Below are positions 34,351 to 47,858 of a DNA stretch of 64,000 nucleotides, in pieces (position 1 is the stretch's first letter; each line of letters starts with the position of its first letter). Origin of the DNA: Antedon bifida (Eukaryota; Echinodermata; Crinoidea; Comatulida; Antedonidae); NCBI GenBank assembly GCA_963402885.1, contig OY727094.1:27902501-27966500 (forward strand), written 5' to 3'. The position numbers and the translations under genes are program-made. Under the pieces are notes generated by a model. That model saw nothing but the letters and a program-made list of their open reading frames with translations. It did no database searches and was not told the origin of the DNA.

Positions 34351-37342
34351 ATTATTTATACCATTCAAAGAATTTCCAAAAAGGAACCTGTTAAAGCACT
34401 AATACAGAAAGAAAAAGAATTAATAAGAGGAGTATTGATGATAACCTAGAAAGTTATAAACCAATTAATTGATAACATAAAAAAAACAGACCATAAGAGG
34501 TTGAAGTACATAATCCTTGAAAGACGAAAGTACATATTCTAAATTTTACTAAAATTAAGATGGACTTGTTTGAAACATTCTTGATTTTTACCGGAAGGAA
34601 TCTGTATCATCTCTTTTTCACTTGGATTTCTGAATTGAAGTCTTCAACATTGGATTAATGAGATGGATTAACTTATTCTTCATCCTTTGATTGGATAGAT
34701 TATACTAATCCTACTGACTATTATGAAATCATATTTATAATAAGGGATAAAGAGCAACTGGATGTATTAACTGAGTGGACTTGAATGTTTCTATCCTGAT
34801 GGCAAAAGTACCCATTACTCATTCCCTGGTTAACCTGACTTGATAAATGCCATGGCAAAATGAATAACTCCTTGATACATCCCCTAATACATCCCCAATG
34901 AATTCCCTCTGTTGTATAGATGGACACTTCCCATTGGGCTAGATGAGTACATCCTACTGACCTGGATACATTTCTTGGGGATGTACGAATACATTATTCA
35001 GTGACCTGGATGGAAACTGACCTGAGTACATTCTGTTTTCCCACTTGGGTTTTATACAAATTAGTCAGGTTTATTAAAGCATACATTTTGAATACTCATG
35101 GGTAACTTTATGAAAATGTTCACCTTGTCAGGTGATGGCCATATTTAATATATAAAAATTATCACTAATTTAAAAAATGTATATTTTATTATATTGACAA
35201 GCACAATTTGAACTTTAAAATTACAAGATATTTGTTCATTTCCAAAACATTATTATAAATTACCCTAGCCAAACATTACAAGAATGAGCAATTACTAGAA
35301 TGGCACCATACTGTCTAGATGTTATCTTTAAATGTTCTCCACCCTCTGTTGTAAACCGCATTTATTTCTTAGGGGAAAATGATTTTCGTTAAAAACACCT
35401 AATGATTGAATTCCTTTCAAGGACATTCATTATCTTGTCTCCATAAATATTTATTACTGTCAGTGTGAGTTAAAATATCAGATTATAGTATGTTTGTTTT
35501 GTGTATTTCTATCCATTGTTTCTTTTTTCTTTAAGGTAGGTTTATAAAAATACATCATCAATTCTTTAATCAGTTTGATGTCATATGGCAAACATATTCC
35601 AAAACAAATTAGTATTGTAGTTAGACAATTATAAAACATGATTATGATGAATTTAAGAAAGAACATTTGCCAATCTGTACTTTTAATAACTAATTCAGAG
35701 TAAAAACAAATATTGGGCATGTTCCATTTAGTTCCAAATATGGCGTGGTTTAACCAGATTTACGGACCAGTATTTTGTGTTGAGAATGAGTGGAATCATG
35801 TGAAGTCTTGACCATACTACAGTAAGCAGACTATGCAAAACAATATGCAATGTAATTTAATATTAAATAAGCAAAACTTGCATTGAGGCAGCCTTAATTT
35901 GAGACAGGCTAGTATATCTAATGGTTCCAGGCAGACATGTTCCCTGGTTCCAGTCGGACCTACATAAGGCCTTATCTAACCAGCATTGTGTTCATCAAAA
36001 ATGCAGTGTAATATACAATAATAGCAACAGTCTATAATAACTTTACAGTGCACCAGCAGGCATTATATTATTTTAAAAACAAGTTGTTTTGGTGACTGTA
36101 TTTTCCCATACTATGTACTTTCACTTGTACTCATGTATCCCTTAATAATAACTTCACGCCACATGGACAAATTTGATTTGAAAGTTTAATAATATTCTTC
36201 ACCTGTTCAATAACCATAGACATATTTAGGATTCAAAGCGATTTGGACACTAACATGTATCCATTGTATCGTACGAGATATCACGATAAAGATCTTTGTC
36301 CCCTGACATATATGTCAGAATTTGTTAAGGGGGTTTAAGTACACCCAATCAGGAAACGCAGGAAATTCTGGGGGTCATATTTTGTCATAAATTTACCCAG
36401 TCTGGCTAAGTTCTTTTTTTTTACTCTATGTATTTTACATTTTAAGAATGAAATATCAAGATAATAATTTGTACTGTGGATGGACAACATAAACATTGAT
36501 AAAATCAATAAATATGTATTTTTTTCAACTAATCAAGTAATATAGGTTTTCTTTTTTTCTTGTGAAATACAAATGTAAGTCATATGTTGAATAGTGATTA
36601 AATAAACAATTTTGTTTTGATTAAATTGTCTTTGAGTACAGTAAACTATGATTGTAAAATAAATGTTTAGTATTACACATTAATTAAATAAAAGTTATCT
36701 TCATTAGATATTTTGTGTAAATTGTTTGTGCCCTTATTGCCATTTTAAATGTAATTTTCAATCAAATAGATTCTTGAAATACAACTTTAGTGAATTATTT
36801 TTATTTTTCAGACAGTGAATTTTTCTTTATTTAAAAAATTAAATTTCAACTTTCTCTTTCATTGGTAAGGTGTTTCAATTTGTCGGCCAAAAGTGAAAGT
36901 TTCTGAAACATTCAGCCAACACATTAATAATTGATAATAATTTGTTGTGGACATTATCACATAATGAAATGTACATTTCTAGAAGTAATGCCCACTTAGT
37001 CGTCAAATAGTTATTCACGTTCGGAAATTGGAAGTGACATTGTACTTAAAAGTTAAAAATGATTGTTGATAGACTTTTATTCACTGAAGACTATAGGTTT
37101 CAGATCCAGGTGTTTGTCCAATGTCGATAAAATTAAAAAATATTTTCTGTAATTTGTTTCAAACATAAAATATAAATAAACTACTGTAGTAATCCCTACA
37201 AAATCCCCCATCTCTCTACCCCCATCCCTATTTACTGGAACCCCTATTAAGGGAACACATTGTGTGAAACGAACAAGAGATAATATATGTTTTAGCATTA
37301 TAGCCAACCCATATGTAGTGGAACACCTATTAGGGGACATTA

Positions 37343-37839
37343 GGGAGGTTTCGCAACGCTACGAATACGATAACGAAAACGGATACGTCACGCACACGTA
37401 TTCGTTTTCGTAAGCCATAAAAAAATCTGTTTCGCATGGCAACGAAATATTGAGGCGCGTCCAAAATATGACTGCGGTAAATTTGAGCGAAGCGAAGGTA
37501 CGTGTTGCTTGGTGCTTGGCTGCCTAGGCCTAGCGTAACATCAAAGCGAGTGAAGACTTTAAAAACTGCTATTTATCAAAATTGACCTGGAATTTTAGTA
37601 AATTACTTTAGTAAATTACTTTCAATAAATCTATAATTATATTATAATCATGAATCATTCCTAATTCAAATGCAAAATGTGCAAAATAGATCAAAAACTA
37701 TACTCGTTTTGTAGTTACGAATATGACTGGTGATATTCGTCAACACGAATACGCTTTACGAATATGAAATGGGGATCAGCTCAAAAGTGTATGACGTATA
37801 CGTTTTCGTTATCGTATTCGTAAGGTTGCGAAACCTCCC
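37343..37839. mobile_element. 497-bp MITE with ~50-bp inverted ends, TA target site
   Basis: Left end GGGAGGTTTCGCAACGCTAC, right end (inverse) GGGAGGTTTCGCAACCTTAC; the match continues for about 50 bases (ACGAATACGATAACGAAAAC) with about five differences. TA lies on both sides. Internal sub-repeats of ACGAATACG type occur. It interrupts an older repeat (AACACCTATTAGGGGACATTA before, TATTATCCTGTGAAACGA after). Confidence 0.8.
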
Positions 37840-38756
37840 TATTATCCTGTGAAACGATTTAGTGAAAATGTATGTTTTAATGTTTAGTCAACACTAATTC
37901 AGAGTACAAACAAACATTATTTGTTGGATTTTTAAAATGTATTTTTATATTTTTATTTTTATAATGAGTTACAACATTTAGAATTATCATATTTTGTATC
38001 GATCCATAATACTTAATAGAACCCCTGTTGAGGTGTGTAGGCATTCAGCGAGATTTTCCTCATGGTTCCCCTTAACCAAACAACAGCTGTGCATGTAGAT
38101 GTAGACGAATATTAGGCATATACATTTAATAAGGCAATGTAATTGTATTGAGTAGGTTCTGTAGTGTTTTTTCCACATGAAAATGATACAAAATGGCATG
38201 TAAAGAATAAATTGATATTAAACATAACAAAGTTAATGTAACCTAAATCCTCCACCTGTGTTTAATCATTTATGAATTATATCAATTTTCTTTGAACTTG
38301 TAGTTTTATCGTTAAGTTAATAATGTTATCTTTTTTAATTAATGATATCATATTAACTGTATTATCTGCTCTCTGTATAATGGCAGACAATTTCATTTGA
38401 TCATTAATCACTGGGAAATTGTTGTACTTTATCTTGTTTTTTTATATATTTTTTTTTTTTGGTACTTGTTTTTGTTTCGGTCATTTAGTAGTTAGCTGAA
38501 TCGTTCAAACTAAATTCACATCAACCATGAATCATTTTCCTGATGAGTCTTTTAAATTTATTGTAAAATCGTAACATTTGCTTTGATTTATGACTTGATA
38601 AGGGGGGTGATTAGGGTTGTAGCTATTAAAAATGAGATATATTCCAATGTTAACAATTTGTTAAATCCTGATATTTTTACAAGGTTGACTGGTTTCTTTG
38701 TGTAATGTGTAGGGAATGATCTCAATGGGCATTTTTTCCTTTTTTTAGTCAAAACT

Positions 38757-38800
38757 CTATGTGATATGCCCAAATATGGTAGTGATATGACATCATAAAA
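38757..38800. mobile_element. MITE family A fragment
   Basis: TGTGATATGCCCAAATATGG and TAGTGATATGACATCAT match the interior of family A; both ends are missing. Confidence 0.55.
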
Positions 38801-40683
38801 AAAACAAACAAAAACACTATATTTTATTGCAAAATTCACTCTAGATATCAATATTCTTGTCTCACAAATAATAAGGAGCTTTGATTTTTTTTTTCTAAGA
38901 CCTAAATTGTTGACGTCATATGGAGGTTATTCTATTCACATACATTGTGTGTAAAAACAGTTTTTCTGCTTTATATTACATGTGACTAACAATGTTATAA
39001 TTTCTTATAAACCAAATTGTATTTGTTTAACATTTCAACATTGATATAACCCTATAGACATTTAATATGTAACTCAATTTGCGGAATAACAATAATATTC
39101 AGCATTGTGTTTACCATGTGGGAGAATGAAATGACGACAAGGTTAATGACATAATTTAGAATTTTTGTTTGTTTATTTGTCTGGAGAACATGGAGGCAAT
39201 ATGATATGACTGTCAAGTTAACATAACAAATACTGATACATTTTTATTTTTAATAATACTAATAGTAAAAGGTACTATATACAAAAGCATTACTGCATAT
39301 TATAAATAAGTGAATAACTCTTAATATTTAATACAACAGCCATGCATGAACAACTATTTATATCATTTTGAAATAAAACATTTTGGTTGATTGTTTTAGA
39401 AAATTTTATTAGGAATTTAGGATGGACCATAGGATCTATGGCTAAATCCCATAACTTTTTATTTAAAAATAATAAATCATTCAGTTGTGTGAAATCACTT
39501 TGGTATATTGGTAGCTACTGTTCTTTATTAAACAGATCCTGTTCAGTATTGAAATGTAACTTTTATTTTTAGCACATATTCCTCATTTCAAAAGCAACTC
39601 AAGTATTCTTGACCATCAACCATAGAACTGCCAACACTTACGATTATAATAAACAATTAAATCATTTTCTTTTGTCTTTCTCTTAGAAATTTCACAACTA
39701 TTTAAAGAATAAATATGAGGAAATAAGAATTTCTCTCCTTTAAGATTTTTTTCCTACTGTATCCTGTAATCTTTTCCCCACTGCCTTTTCCCCATAGGGC
39801 CTAGGCTTGGCACATCTTATAGGAAATTATAGCAATTTGTTGTTAATAAAATTAGGTTTTTATTAATTTATGTTTTGCTAATTAATGCTTAAAATTGAAG
39901 TGATCCAATGGAATAAGAAGAAGTGACATTTTTATAATGTACATATAATTACCGTAATTAGTTTTTATATAATTATACTTTCACTGTTTTATATTTAAAT
40001 ATTTTATTTTAATTGAGCTAAGTTGTCCTAATCAGTTTTAAGGTATGTATCATAAAAGTACACAACACATTAATTTTGTATTAAAAACCAATTTATCACA
40101 TTTTTAACCATTTATTCACCCATTTCACTTTTAAAATGTACATGATATGACCAATAGCTATATAGTATATTGGAATTCAGCATTATCTACAGTGTACTGT
40201 ATATACAAAGAAAGTTTGTTGGGAGGACAATAATATAATATGGCTCTCATTGAGTATATACTGACTACCAGTTCAGTAAGGTGTGAATCTGCTACAGCTT
40301 GACAGATCTGTGAAAGAAAACATGATGTTTGTGATCTTTATGAAAATTGATTAGATTTGATTGAGTCACCTGTTTGGCATGTACAAAAGAACGTCCTTGT
40401 TTTTCAATTATATTAAACTTGTTTTCGTGTTTTAAACATTGAAATAATTGTATTATAAACAATATTCATTAATGTCTTCACCTTGTTTTGATTAAATTTA
40501 CGTTTTGCCCCTGTTACAGTATTTACTCCCTCTGCTGGAACAATTACCTTTGACATACCCACTTTGCAAAATCTTTTGTAATTTCAGGTGCGTACAACAA
40601 ACCAGGTTTCATGTCTCTTGTATATTGTTTGAAGGTTTGCATGGGGAAATCAAATGTTGCAGTACACCACATACTGTATATAG

Positions 40684-40737
40684 TTCTGAAAAGAACTGTT
40701 GAGTTTCTCTTGAGAAACTAAACAATTCTTTTCAGAA
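40684..40737. repeat. 26-bp-arm tight hairpin
   Basis: TTCTGAAAAGAACTGTTGAG plus TTTCTC pairs with GAGAAACTAAACAATTC plus TTTTCAGAA at 24 of 26 positions, with only two bases between arms. Such short-loop palindromes usually derive from transposon ends or local inverted duplication; the loop is too small for a normal Drosha/Dicer substrate. Confidence 0.7.
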
Positions 40738-41479
40738 TTATAAAAAGTGGTCTACCGCAAACATTATACATCTCTTCTTGTAACAACACGATTTAACTCC
40801 AATGGAATTACAGTTCAAAAACGTGATTCTCTCTGGAGAGGGACCACTGAATATGGCTGCTTCAAACGGCCAATCAGATATGCCAGTTAGAAATTCCGCC
40901 TCCTACTTGGTCGTGTTAAGCATATCAATGTGAGGTCATGTTGTTAATACAATCTTAGTATGCGAAAAATCTAATAATATTAATATTTTTGAACAGATTG
41001 GCCAATGTGAGGAGTCCCTACCCTGTTCACATCACTTCACTGTCGCCTAGTTAATTATAAAATATAACCTCTTTGTTGTTTGCAGTAACTTATTTTGCTA
41101 TACAGTACAGCATTTCTCATTGATCCAATCAAACCATTAGCCATCCAGGGTTAAAATGAAGAGGCGTCAAGAAACTGTAACCATTTGATAATTTAAACAG
41201 GTCTAGAAAATCCATGACTTTTTTATAATTATTCCGATGACTAAACCTGTCAGCCAATTAGGAAAGCCACCTACAAAATGGAAAAATCTTCCATAATTGA
41301 CGTGGGTGGGAATTGGGTCATTTAAAGAAGAGCAAATTAATGGTGATTCATATGGAGCAAAGTTTGTTACATTAACAAATTTAGAGTTAGACATTGTATG
41401 TGTACCGAACCGTGGACATCTTTTAACCTCTAGGTGCTAGTCGAACATATTGAGTCTAGAATAATATTACACTAAGCAT

Positions 41480-41970
41480 GTATTAATTTTAAAATAATTT
41501 GACTCCTCCAATCAGAAACTTGTCGATTAATGATTGACCTCAATCAAAGACCTCTACAATCAAGATAGCTCCAATTAATTATTAACTCCAGTTTGAAAAA
41601 AAAATCCAATAAAAACGCTTCATTCAAAGATACCTCCTAGACATCTAATTAAAGAATCATCCATCCAATCAAAAACCTCCTCTAATCAAAGATACCTCCA
41701 GGAAAGAGTATACCTTATCCATAAAAGACTTCTCCAATTAAAAAATAGCATCCAATCAAGAACCTCTAATCGAAGATTCTTCCAAGAAAGAATTATTCCA
41801 CCTAAAGACTTCGGCAAGGAGTATACCTCCAGCTATAGACTTTTCCAGTTTAAAGAATCCTCATCAAAGACCTCATCAGTCAAAGATACCTAAAAAATAA
41901 AAACTTCTCCAATCCTCAAAAATGCCTTCTCAGTAAAGACTACCAAATTAAGACTTTTCCAGTATCTACT
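41480..41970. repeat. Degenerate array of CTCCAATCAAAGAC-like units
   Basis: About 490 bp in which CTCCAATCA, AAAGACCTC, AAAGATACCTCC, and AAGACTTCTCCAA recur every 15-35 bases. Too diverged to define one period by eye; probably an old minisatellite. Confidence 0.55.
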
Positions 41971-43454
41971 GTGATGGCCACTACTGAATTTGTACTTAAG
42001 GCACATTGCACTTGCAGAGATATATGTTTACGGTAAAATTCTTGATGTCTCATGGTTTACATACAAGGATCAGTGTGGGAACAGTTGTTCAATACAAATC
42101 CTATTGGGAATAATCTGAGGTTAATTAAACTCATATTAATTATTTGTGAGTCTTTTGGAACTGACTTCAACAGCTGTTTACTTATGTATTTTTAGCTGTA
42201 ACTTTGAATTAAGTTTGTAAATGTAACTTTTTATTAATTTTTTTTTCATCGTTCGAGGCTGTACTGTAACAGGTTATTATTCCATCTCTTATTTTCATGG
42301 AATTTTATTGACAGATGAAAACATTACTAAACAAAGTATGATATACTTAGATATAAAAAATGTAAAGTATTGTATTAAAATATTATCTGATTCTTAGTGC
42401 TGTATCTTCACATATGACAATATTTGCCCAGTGTCATGGGAACATTTGGTAATACAGCATATCATGTGTATCGCATGTGGTGCCTGTAAGTATAAGAGTA
42501 TGGTCTATGATACTAGGTGATACCTGTAAAATACATGTGATGCTGTATTATGGAATTTTCCTATGATACTGGAGACATCCAAATACAGTACCATAAATCG
42601 AGTGAATATTTTACACTTTGTTCAAATAGTTTACAGTAGTTTCTCCTAATCTCTTTAGTTTTTTTAACCTTACACACTTCCATTCCTTTCTAATTAACTA
42701 GCATTACCAGTGGCATTTCGGTCTTTATATCTTACAATGATCTGTTCTATTTTTTAACAAAAGCTACAAATCGTAAACCCAGGACGTATCAGAACCTTTC
42801 CAACCCACAAGATCTCCGAAACTGTTGATTGATAGAATGTCAATCATTACATAAATCATTTGTAAATACTATTATAATCGCTTTTTAGGCTGTTTAATAA
42901 CGATAATGCTCTATAAACTAGAAGAAAGTTTTGTTTTAACAAACTACGTTTTCAAGACATGTCGTCACATGGTAATGGATTAAAAGTGTGATCAGGCAGA
43001 AGTAACAATCTTCCGCGTGTTACATCCGTCGAGACTTTTATCTGGTATCGTTTTAATTAATGACTTTAGTTTTCAGTTTTAAATGTCACAGCTCGGGTTT
43101 TGGTTGACATTTTCACATGTTGTGGGAAAGTTTTAAAGATTTAAATTGTCATTAAAATCATTACTTTACTAATTAATTTTAATATTTCTTTTTTACTTTT
43201 TCCCCCCACTTCATTTGACTGTTTTATTACATTTTTCTCTCCAAATCTGTCTAAATATAATGATATAAAATTTGTGGTAGTCCTGAAAAGGCTAACTCAA
43301 ACTGCAAAGTTTTCTAGACATTTAGATCAATATGGTTCGATTGTCCTCGTGAGTGAGAGGGCTTTTATACTTTATAAACTCTGTTAGAAAAAATACAACT
43401 TACAACCAATCATCAGTGACATATTAGATTTAAAAAGGCAAATAGTCTATTTTT

Positions 43455-43635
43455 TTTTTGTGGATTTTTACTTTTATGTTGAACCAAAGAAACGATAAGG
43501 AATAAATTACCTTCGTGACGTTTCGCCGACAATCTGTCGGCTGCTTCAGACTAAAGCCTGGGTTGGAAACGTCACAAAGGTAATTTATTCCTTATCGTTT
43601 CTTTGGTTCAACATAAAAGTAAAAATCCACAAAAA
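43455..43635. mobile_element. Foldback with 70-bp arms and hammerhead-like core, probably a Penelope-like remnant
   Basis: Left arm 43455-43524 and right arm 43566-43635 are inverse copies with one difference (69/70). The 41-bp loop, read on the minus strand, gives CTGAAG, CA, stem GCCGAC/GTCGGC, then GAAACGTC. A hammerhead ribozyme needs CUGANGA, stem II, GAAA and a UH cleavage site. Flanking bases (CTTTAGT before, ACGAAGG after) can pair as stem I with one mismatch. Penelope-like retroelements are known to carry such motifs in their terminal repeats. No RT remains here. Confidence 0.55.
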
Positions 43636-44350
43636 TATTATTTGGAACCAGATGAATTTATTCAATGTAAATAGTCTATTGTTTTGATAATCTACTCAAT
43701 GTTTACTAATATGATATTATTGAGGGCATATTAAGTTTAACATGATTCATGTACTAAGCAGTGTCTATACTGGTTTTAACAAGACCCTGGGAATAGGTAC
43801 ATGAAGAGGATGACACCTCTCTGCATCTGACTGTTTAACCTTTTTTTCTAAAATTAATTTTTTATACATGTTCTTTAAAGACCAGTCTATGATGACACAT
43901 GTTGTATCACTATATACAGTATTCACAGCCAATCATTAAGGTTCAATTTAAATGTTGATATTAAGTTTAAGTCCTTGCACTTGGAAAGATCAATCTATTG
44001 ATCCGGACCCCCTTCAGATTAATCCTGGCTATTACCAACGGATATTCTGGGCAAGTTGTATTAGCAATTTGGTGCCGTTCGACCTTCCCAATATCAGTAT
44101 TTAATAGCTATTCTTTAAAAAAAAAGAATTTTAATAACTTTGTGCAAAATCTACTGATTCAAACTTGTACGCTAAACATTTACTGTTGTTGGGACCGCAG
44201 TGCACTTTTGACCAGGTGTCTGTATTTGTTGCTATAGCAATAATTGGTTCAGAAAGAGATGGGAGATTATGTTGGTTAATTCATTGATACTTTATTCATG
44301 AAGTGAAGCATGAATTCTGAAATTCCATTTTTAATGATTGGTAAAGATTA

Positions 44351-44505
44351 AAGATTTGTCCCCCAAAAACATGAAAGCAAAAAATAAAATAAGATTTTGA
44401 ATAGGCCATTTTGTAGTTTTAATCAATTAAGTTTATCAGTTCCGCAGGAAAAGCACATTTTTTTTCACTTATAAAAAGACAAAACAAACAGTTAAATTCA
44501 ACCAA
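44351..44505. mobile_element. MITE family B, truncated copy
   Basis: Starts after TTAA with AGATTTGTCCCCCAAAAAC and continues like the inverse of copy 1 (TTTTGTAGTTTTAATCAA, TTTTCACTTATAAAA, GTTAAATTCAACCAAAAA). The other end is missing. Confidence 0.65.
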
Positions 44506-45219
44506 AAACAAGAGTAAAATCAGGGTTATTTTTTTAGAAAAAGTACAACTACAATACAGTGGCGGATCTAGGATTTTTAAATAGGTGGACCCAGGGCCTA
44601 AAAATGGCAAAATGTGGGTGCGAACTGAAATTAGTGTCCTATCTTTTGCATCACATGAATCTGCCTATAAGCAATGTATTTGACTTTTTTGTATTTAGTA
44701 CACCACAGTAGATTAGATCTTTTAATGAACTATGCGTTGGTAGTATCTTTGGCCTAATTTCTAAATTGAAAGAACATTATCATATTGATTAAAAGTTTTG
44801 ATTTTCAACAACTGTAGATGGCAGTCACCAAAAAATACCATACATTTGTTTTTTCTTGTCCATCACTAAATCCATTGGGAATTTCCTGCAGGATTGTGAT
44901 TCACACTTTGGATCTTGTTATCTCATGATCTTTCCTTTATCTTCTGAATCACAACTTCTTATCGTATAATCTTTCCATCATTTTGTTTCCTTACAACTCA
45001 TTCCAACTCAAGTTCACCGAGGGGCCCCTAGCTTAAACTCTTCCTAATCAAAAACACATGTCTCGACCAATATTATACCATTCACCGCTGTTCTTTCAGT
45101 TAGCTATTAGGATACTGACATAATTATATTACTGCGGTAAAAATATAGAAACAAATTATGAATTGAAACAGGGCTCAATTCCTATACGAGAAATATTGAT
45201 TTAGGAAATCCTGTGGAAA

Positions 45220-45655
45220 AAAACATACAAGAAGCATGAAAAAAAATCATAAAGAAGCATAAACAAAAAATATCAAGAAGCATGAACAAAAAATATCATA
45301 AAGAAGCATGAACAAAAAAATATCAAGAAGCATAAACAAAAAATATCAAGAAGCATGAACAAAAAAATATCATAAAGAAGCATGGAAATAAAACATAAAA
45401 GGAGCATGAAAACAAAACATAAATGAAACATGAAAACAAAACATAAAAAGGCATAAAAAACATAAAAAGCATAAGCAAAAAAAACATAAAAGAAGCATGA
45501 AAAAAACATAAATGAAGCATGAAAGAAAAACATAAAAAAAGCATGAAAAAACGTAAAAGAAGCATGAAAAAACATAAAAGAAGCATGAACAAAAAAACAT
45601 AAAGAAACATGAAAAAAAAAACATAAAAGAAGCATGCAAAAAAAAACCAAAACAA
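45220..45655. repeat. A-rich minisatellite, unit ~AAGAAGCATGAAAAAAACATA
   Basis: About 20 irregular copies of a 17-27-base unit built on GAAGCATGAA/AACA(A)n/CATAA. Unit length varies with A-run length. The minus strand is free of stops in three overlapping frames only because the unit lacks stop triplets; the resulting Phe/Cys-rich frames are not genes. Confidence 0.9.
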
Positions 45656-46539
45656 ATATTATAATCTAATGAATTGAAAGTTAAGTTCTTACCCATGTAC
45701 AGTAAAAAAGCTAGCAGTCAAAATCCAAGGTCAATCATGTTACAAAACGTGCCCCAGGAAAGTGAAGCTTTGCACGTTAAGCATGCTTATGAGACTACAA
45801 GCACAAGATTTCCCACCAATGTACGAGAAAAATTAAGATAATTGCTGATCTTTAAACATGTGAATTACATATTCCTTTTAGGATCTAACTTGTACTTAAA
45901 ATTGTGTTCTAAGGAATCTTTAGTTAGGATACATTGGCTTAGACATGAATTTGATAAACTAGGTGAAACCTTCAACAATAACGATTGTTTTTGCTTAAGT
46001 CAAGATAGTTAAACAGAGGCTTTGAAATATCAAAGTATCTCGCTCTTATGGATGTAAGAAAAAATATTTGTATTTTGAAAACAGACTTAAGCAAAATCAT
46101 GTCCTAATTTTGTTGCATTTTTATTATTTTTATCCTAAATTTTGATTTACACTTAGTAGATTTTAAGATATAAACCTGATACTGATGGAAAGAAAATATC
46201 TTTGTAAGAAACCAAGCACTTTCTCAAAGAAAGTTATGATCGAAAGCAAATATCCTTCGTCACGACACCTTATACAAATCACAATCTTAACAATACTCCT
46301 CAATCAATAATAGACAATGTTTGTTTATACTTTAAAAAATTGACGTTGTAAGGTGAGATTTGAGTTTAAATAAACTAAGATTAGCATGCTATTGTGTTCG
46401 ATCGGATTCTTACATTTTAGACAAACATTCGCTGTGAAGTGATGCCTTCGGTGTGGCTTATTGTTTATTGATCCGCTTTCAAGTTAGAACCAATCCTTAT
46501 TTTTTCATTTAGTATTTATCCTTGGTTTGCATTGAATGA

Positions 46540-47140
46540 GATTTTCATAACATTTGTTTGCTCTGAGCAGTTTGGAATGATATCGAGTGTTCATCTTTTT
46601 ATTGAATTTTCATAACGTTTGATTGCCATGAACAGCTTGAAACAATGATATATTTCTTCTTGGTGTAATGTTACATGATTCAATGTGAACTTGGTTGTTT
46701 AATTTCACCAGACATCTCTATGTTGGAAACATCTATCGATTTCAGCTGTCAAGATTGTTTTGTTTCATTATTTTAAGTTTAACAGTTATTCTATGTTTGC
46801 AACTCATTGCTACATGTGCGTCTTCTTCATCAAGGGTTTGTTTTCAACTTTAAATTAACTTAATATTGTTAAATCATTTCTGCTGGATCAGTTGCAGCAA
46901 AACACATCAACCTTGGATGTATTGTCAGAAAGAACTTATTAATGGCATTATAATCATTCCATTCAAGCAGATGTAACAGAATACATCAATCTCGGATGTC
47001 AGAAAAAAATTGTTAATGTTATTATCATTCTATTCATGCCGATGTAACCAAACACATCGATCTTGATGTCAGAAAGAAATTATTAATGTTATTGACATTT
47101 TATTCACCAGTCATAACACATTAATCTTGAATGTCTATGA
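46540..47140. repeat. Imperfect tandem repeats (~70-80 bp)
   Basis: About four units of the form ATGTAACAAAACACATCAAT, CTTGGATGTCAGAAAGAAAT, TATTAATGTTATTATCATT lie at about 46880-47140. A separate pair (TTTTCATAACATTTGTTTGC and TTTTCATAACGTTTGATTGC) lies at 46540-46640. Confidence 0.65.
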
Positions 47141-47689
47141 TTCTGAAGATTTACCTTAATCTATATAAATTTACGTAAGGGCAAATTTCGGTATGTCAAA
47201 ATGCTTTTTTAAAGTTTATCAAGCATGATCTCAAGATTATTAGTGGAATATCCTCAGCAGTTTGGAAATCTGTTTTACAACATTTTAATTCTACGATTTT
47301 CTCAAACAACTGTTTTATCCAAGCAACTCGTTTCATAGAATTACAAGCCATCATAATCGTTAAGACAGGAATTTTAGTCATTGTGATTTCTTTCAAACGG
47401 AAATTGTCTTGATCATAAGATAAGTCTTCTGACCAAGCCTGTCATTGTTACGTATCAAAAACGCCATTGTCATCATCTTATCTGTCAGGAATTATTATTA
47501 TCACTTGGTTTTTGACATAGTACAGTTACTTTATTGTTATTTGATTCTGTATAAACTATTGGTTCTGTGTAAAATCTTGAGGGCTATTGACAGGTTGATG
47601 TACTAGGCTTTGGGCTGTAGTGAGCGGTATTATTTGCTAGCGCATGGTATATGTAGACCTTTGGGCTAGTCAGTTGTCTATACATTGGC

Positions 47690-47858
47690 GCGCATGTAGA
47701 CCTTTGGGGCTTTGAGGACCCCAATGGAAATAAGTTTTCTTTTAAACTTTCTTGGGTTATTCCTCGGTTCATTTAATTAATATTGTTATCTTGTGCTTTT
47801 TCTACGTTATGTTTGTCTTTGTATTTTTGAGTGAACCGAATAAAACTGAACTGAATTG
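47690..47858 (+). repeat. LINE 3' end fragment
   Basis: GACCCCAATGGAAATAAG, CTTTCTTGGGTTATTCCT and the tail CCGAATAAAACTGAACTGAATT resemble the 3'UTR and terminal repeat of L2/CR1-type LINEs. 5'-truncated. Confidence 0.5.

Noticed and set aside
40684-40737. microRNA precursor
   Set aside because: The two arms are nearly joined (two-base gap) and the whole is only 54 bases, unlike animal pre-miRNAs.
45273-45696. Overlapping minus-strand frames of 108-125 codons rich in Phe and Cys
   Set aside because: They are translations of an A-rich minisatellite whose unit lacks stop triplets; three frames are open over the same repeat.
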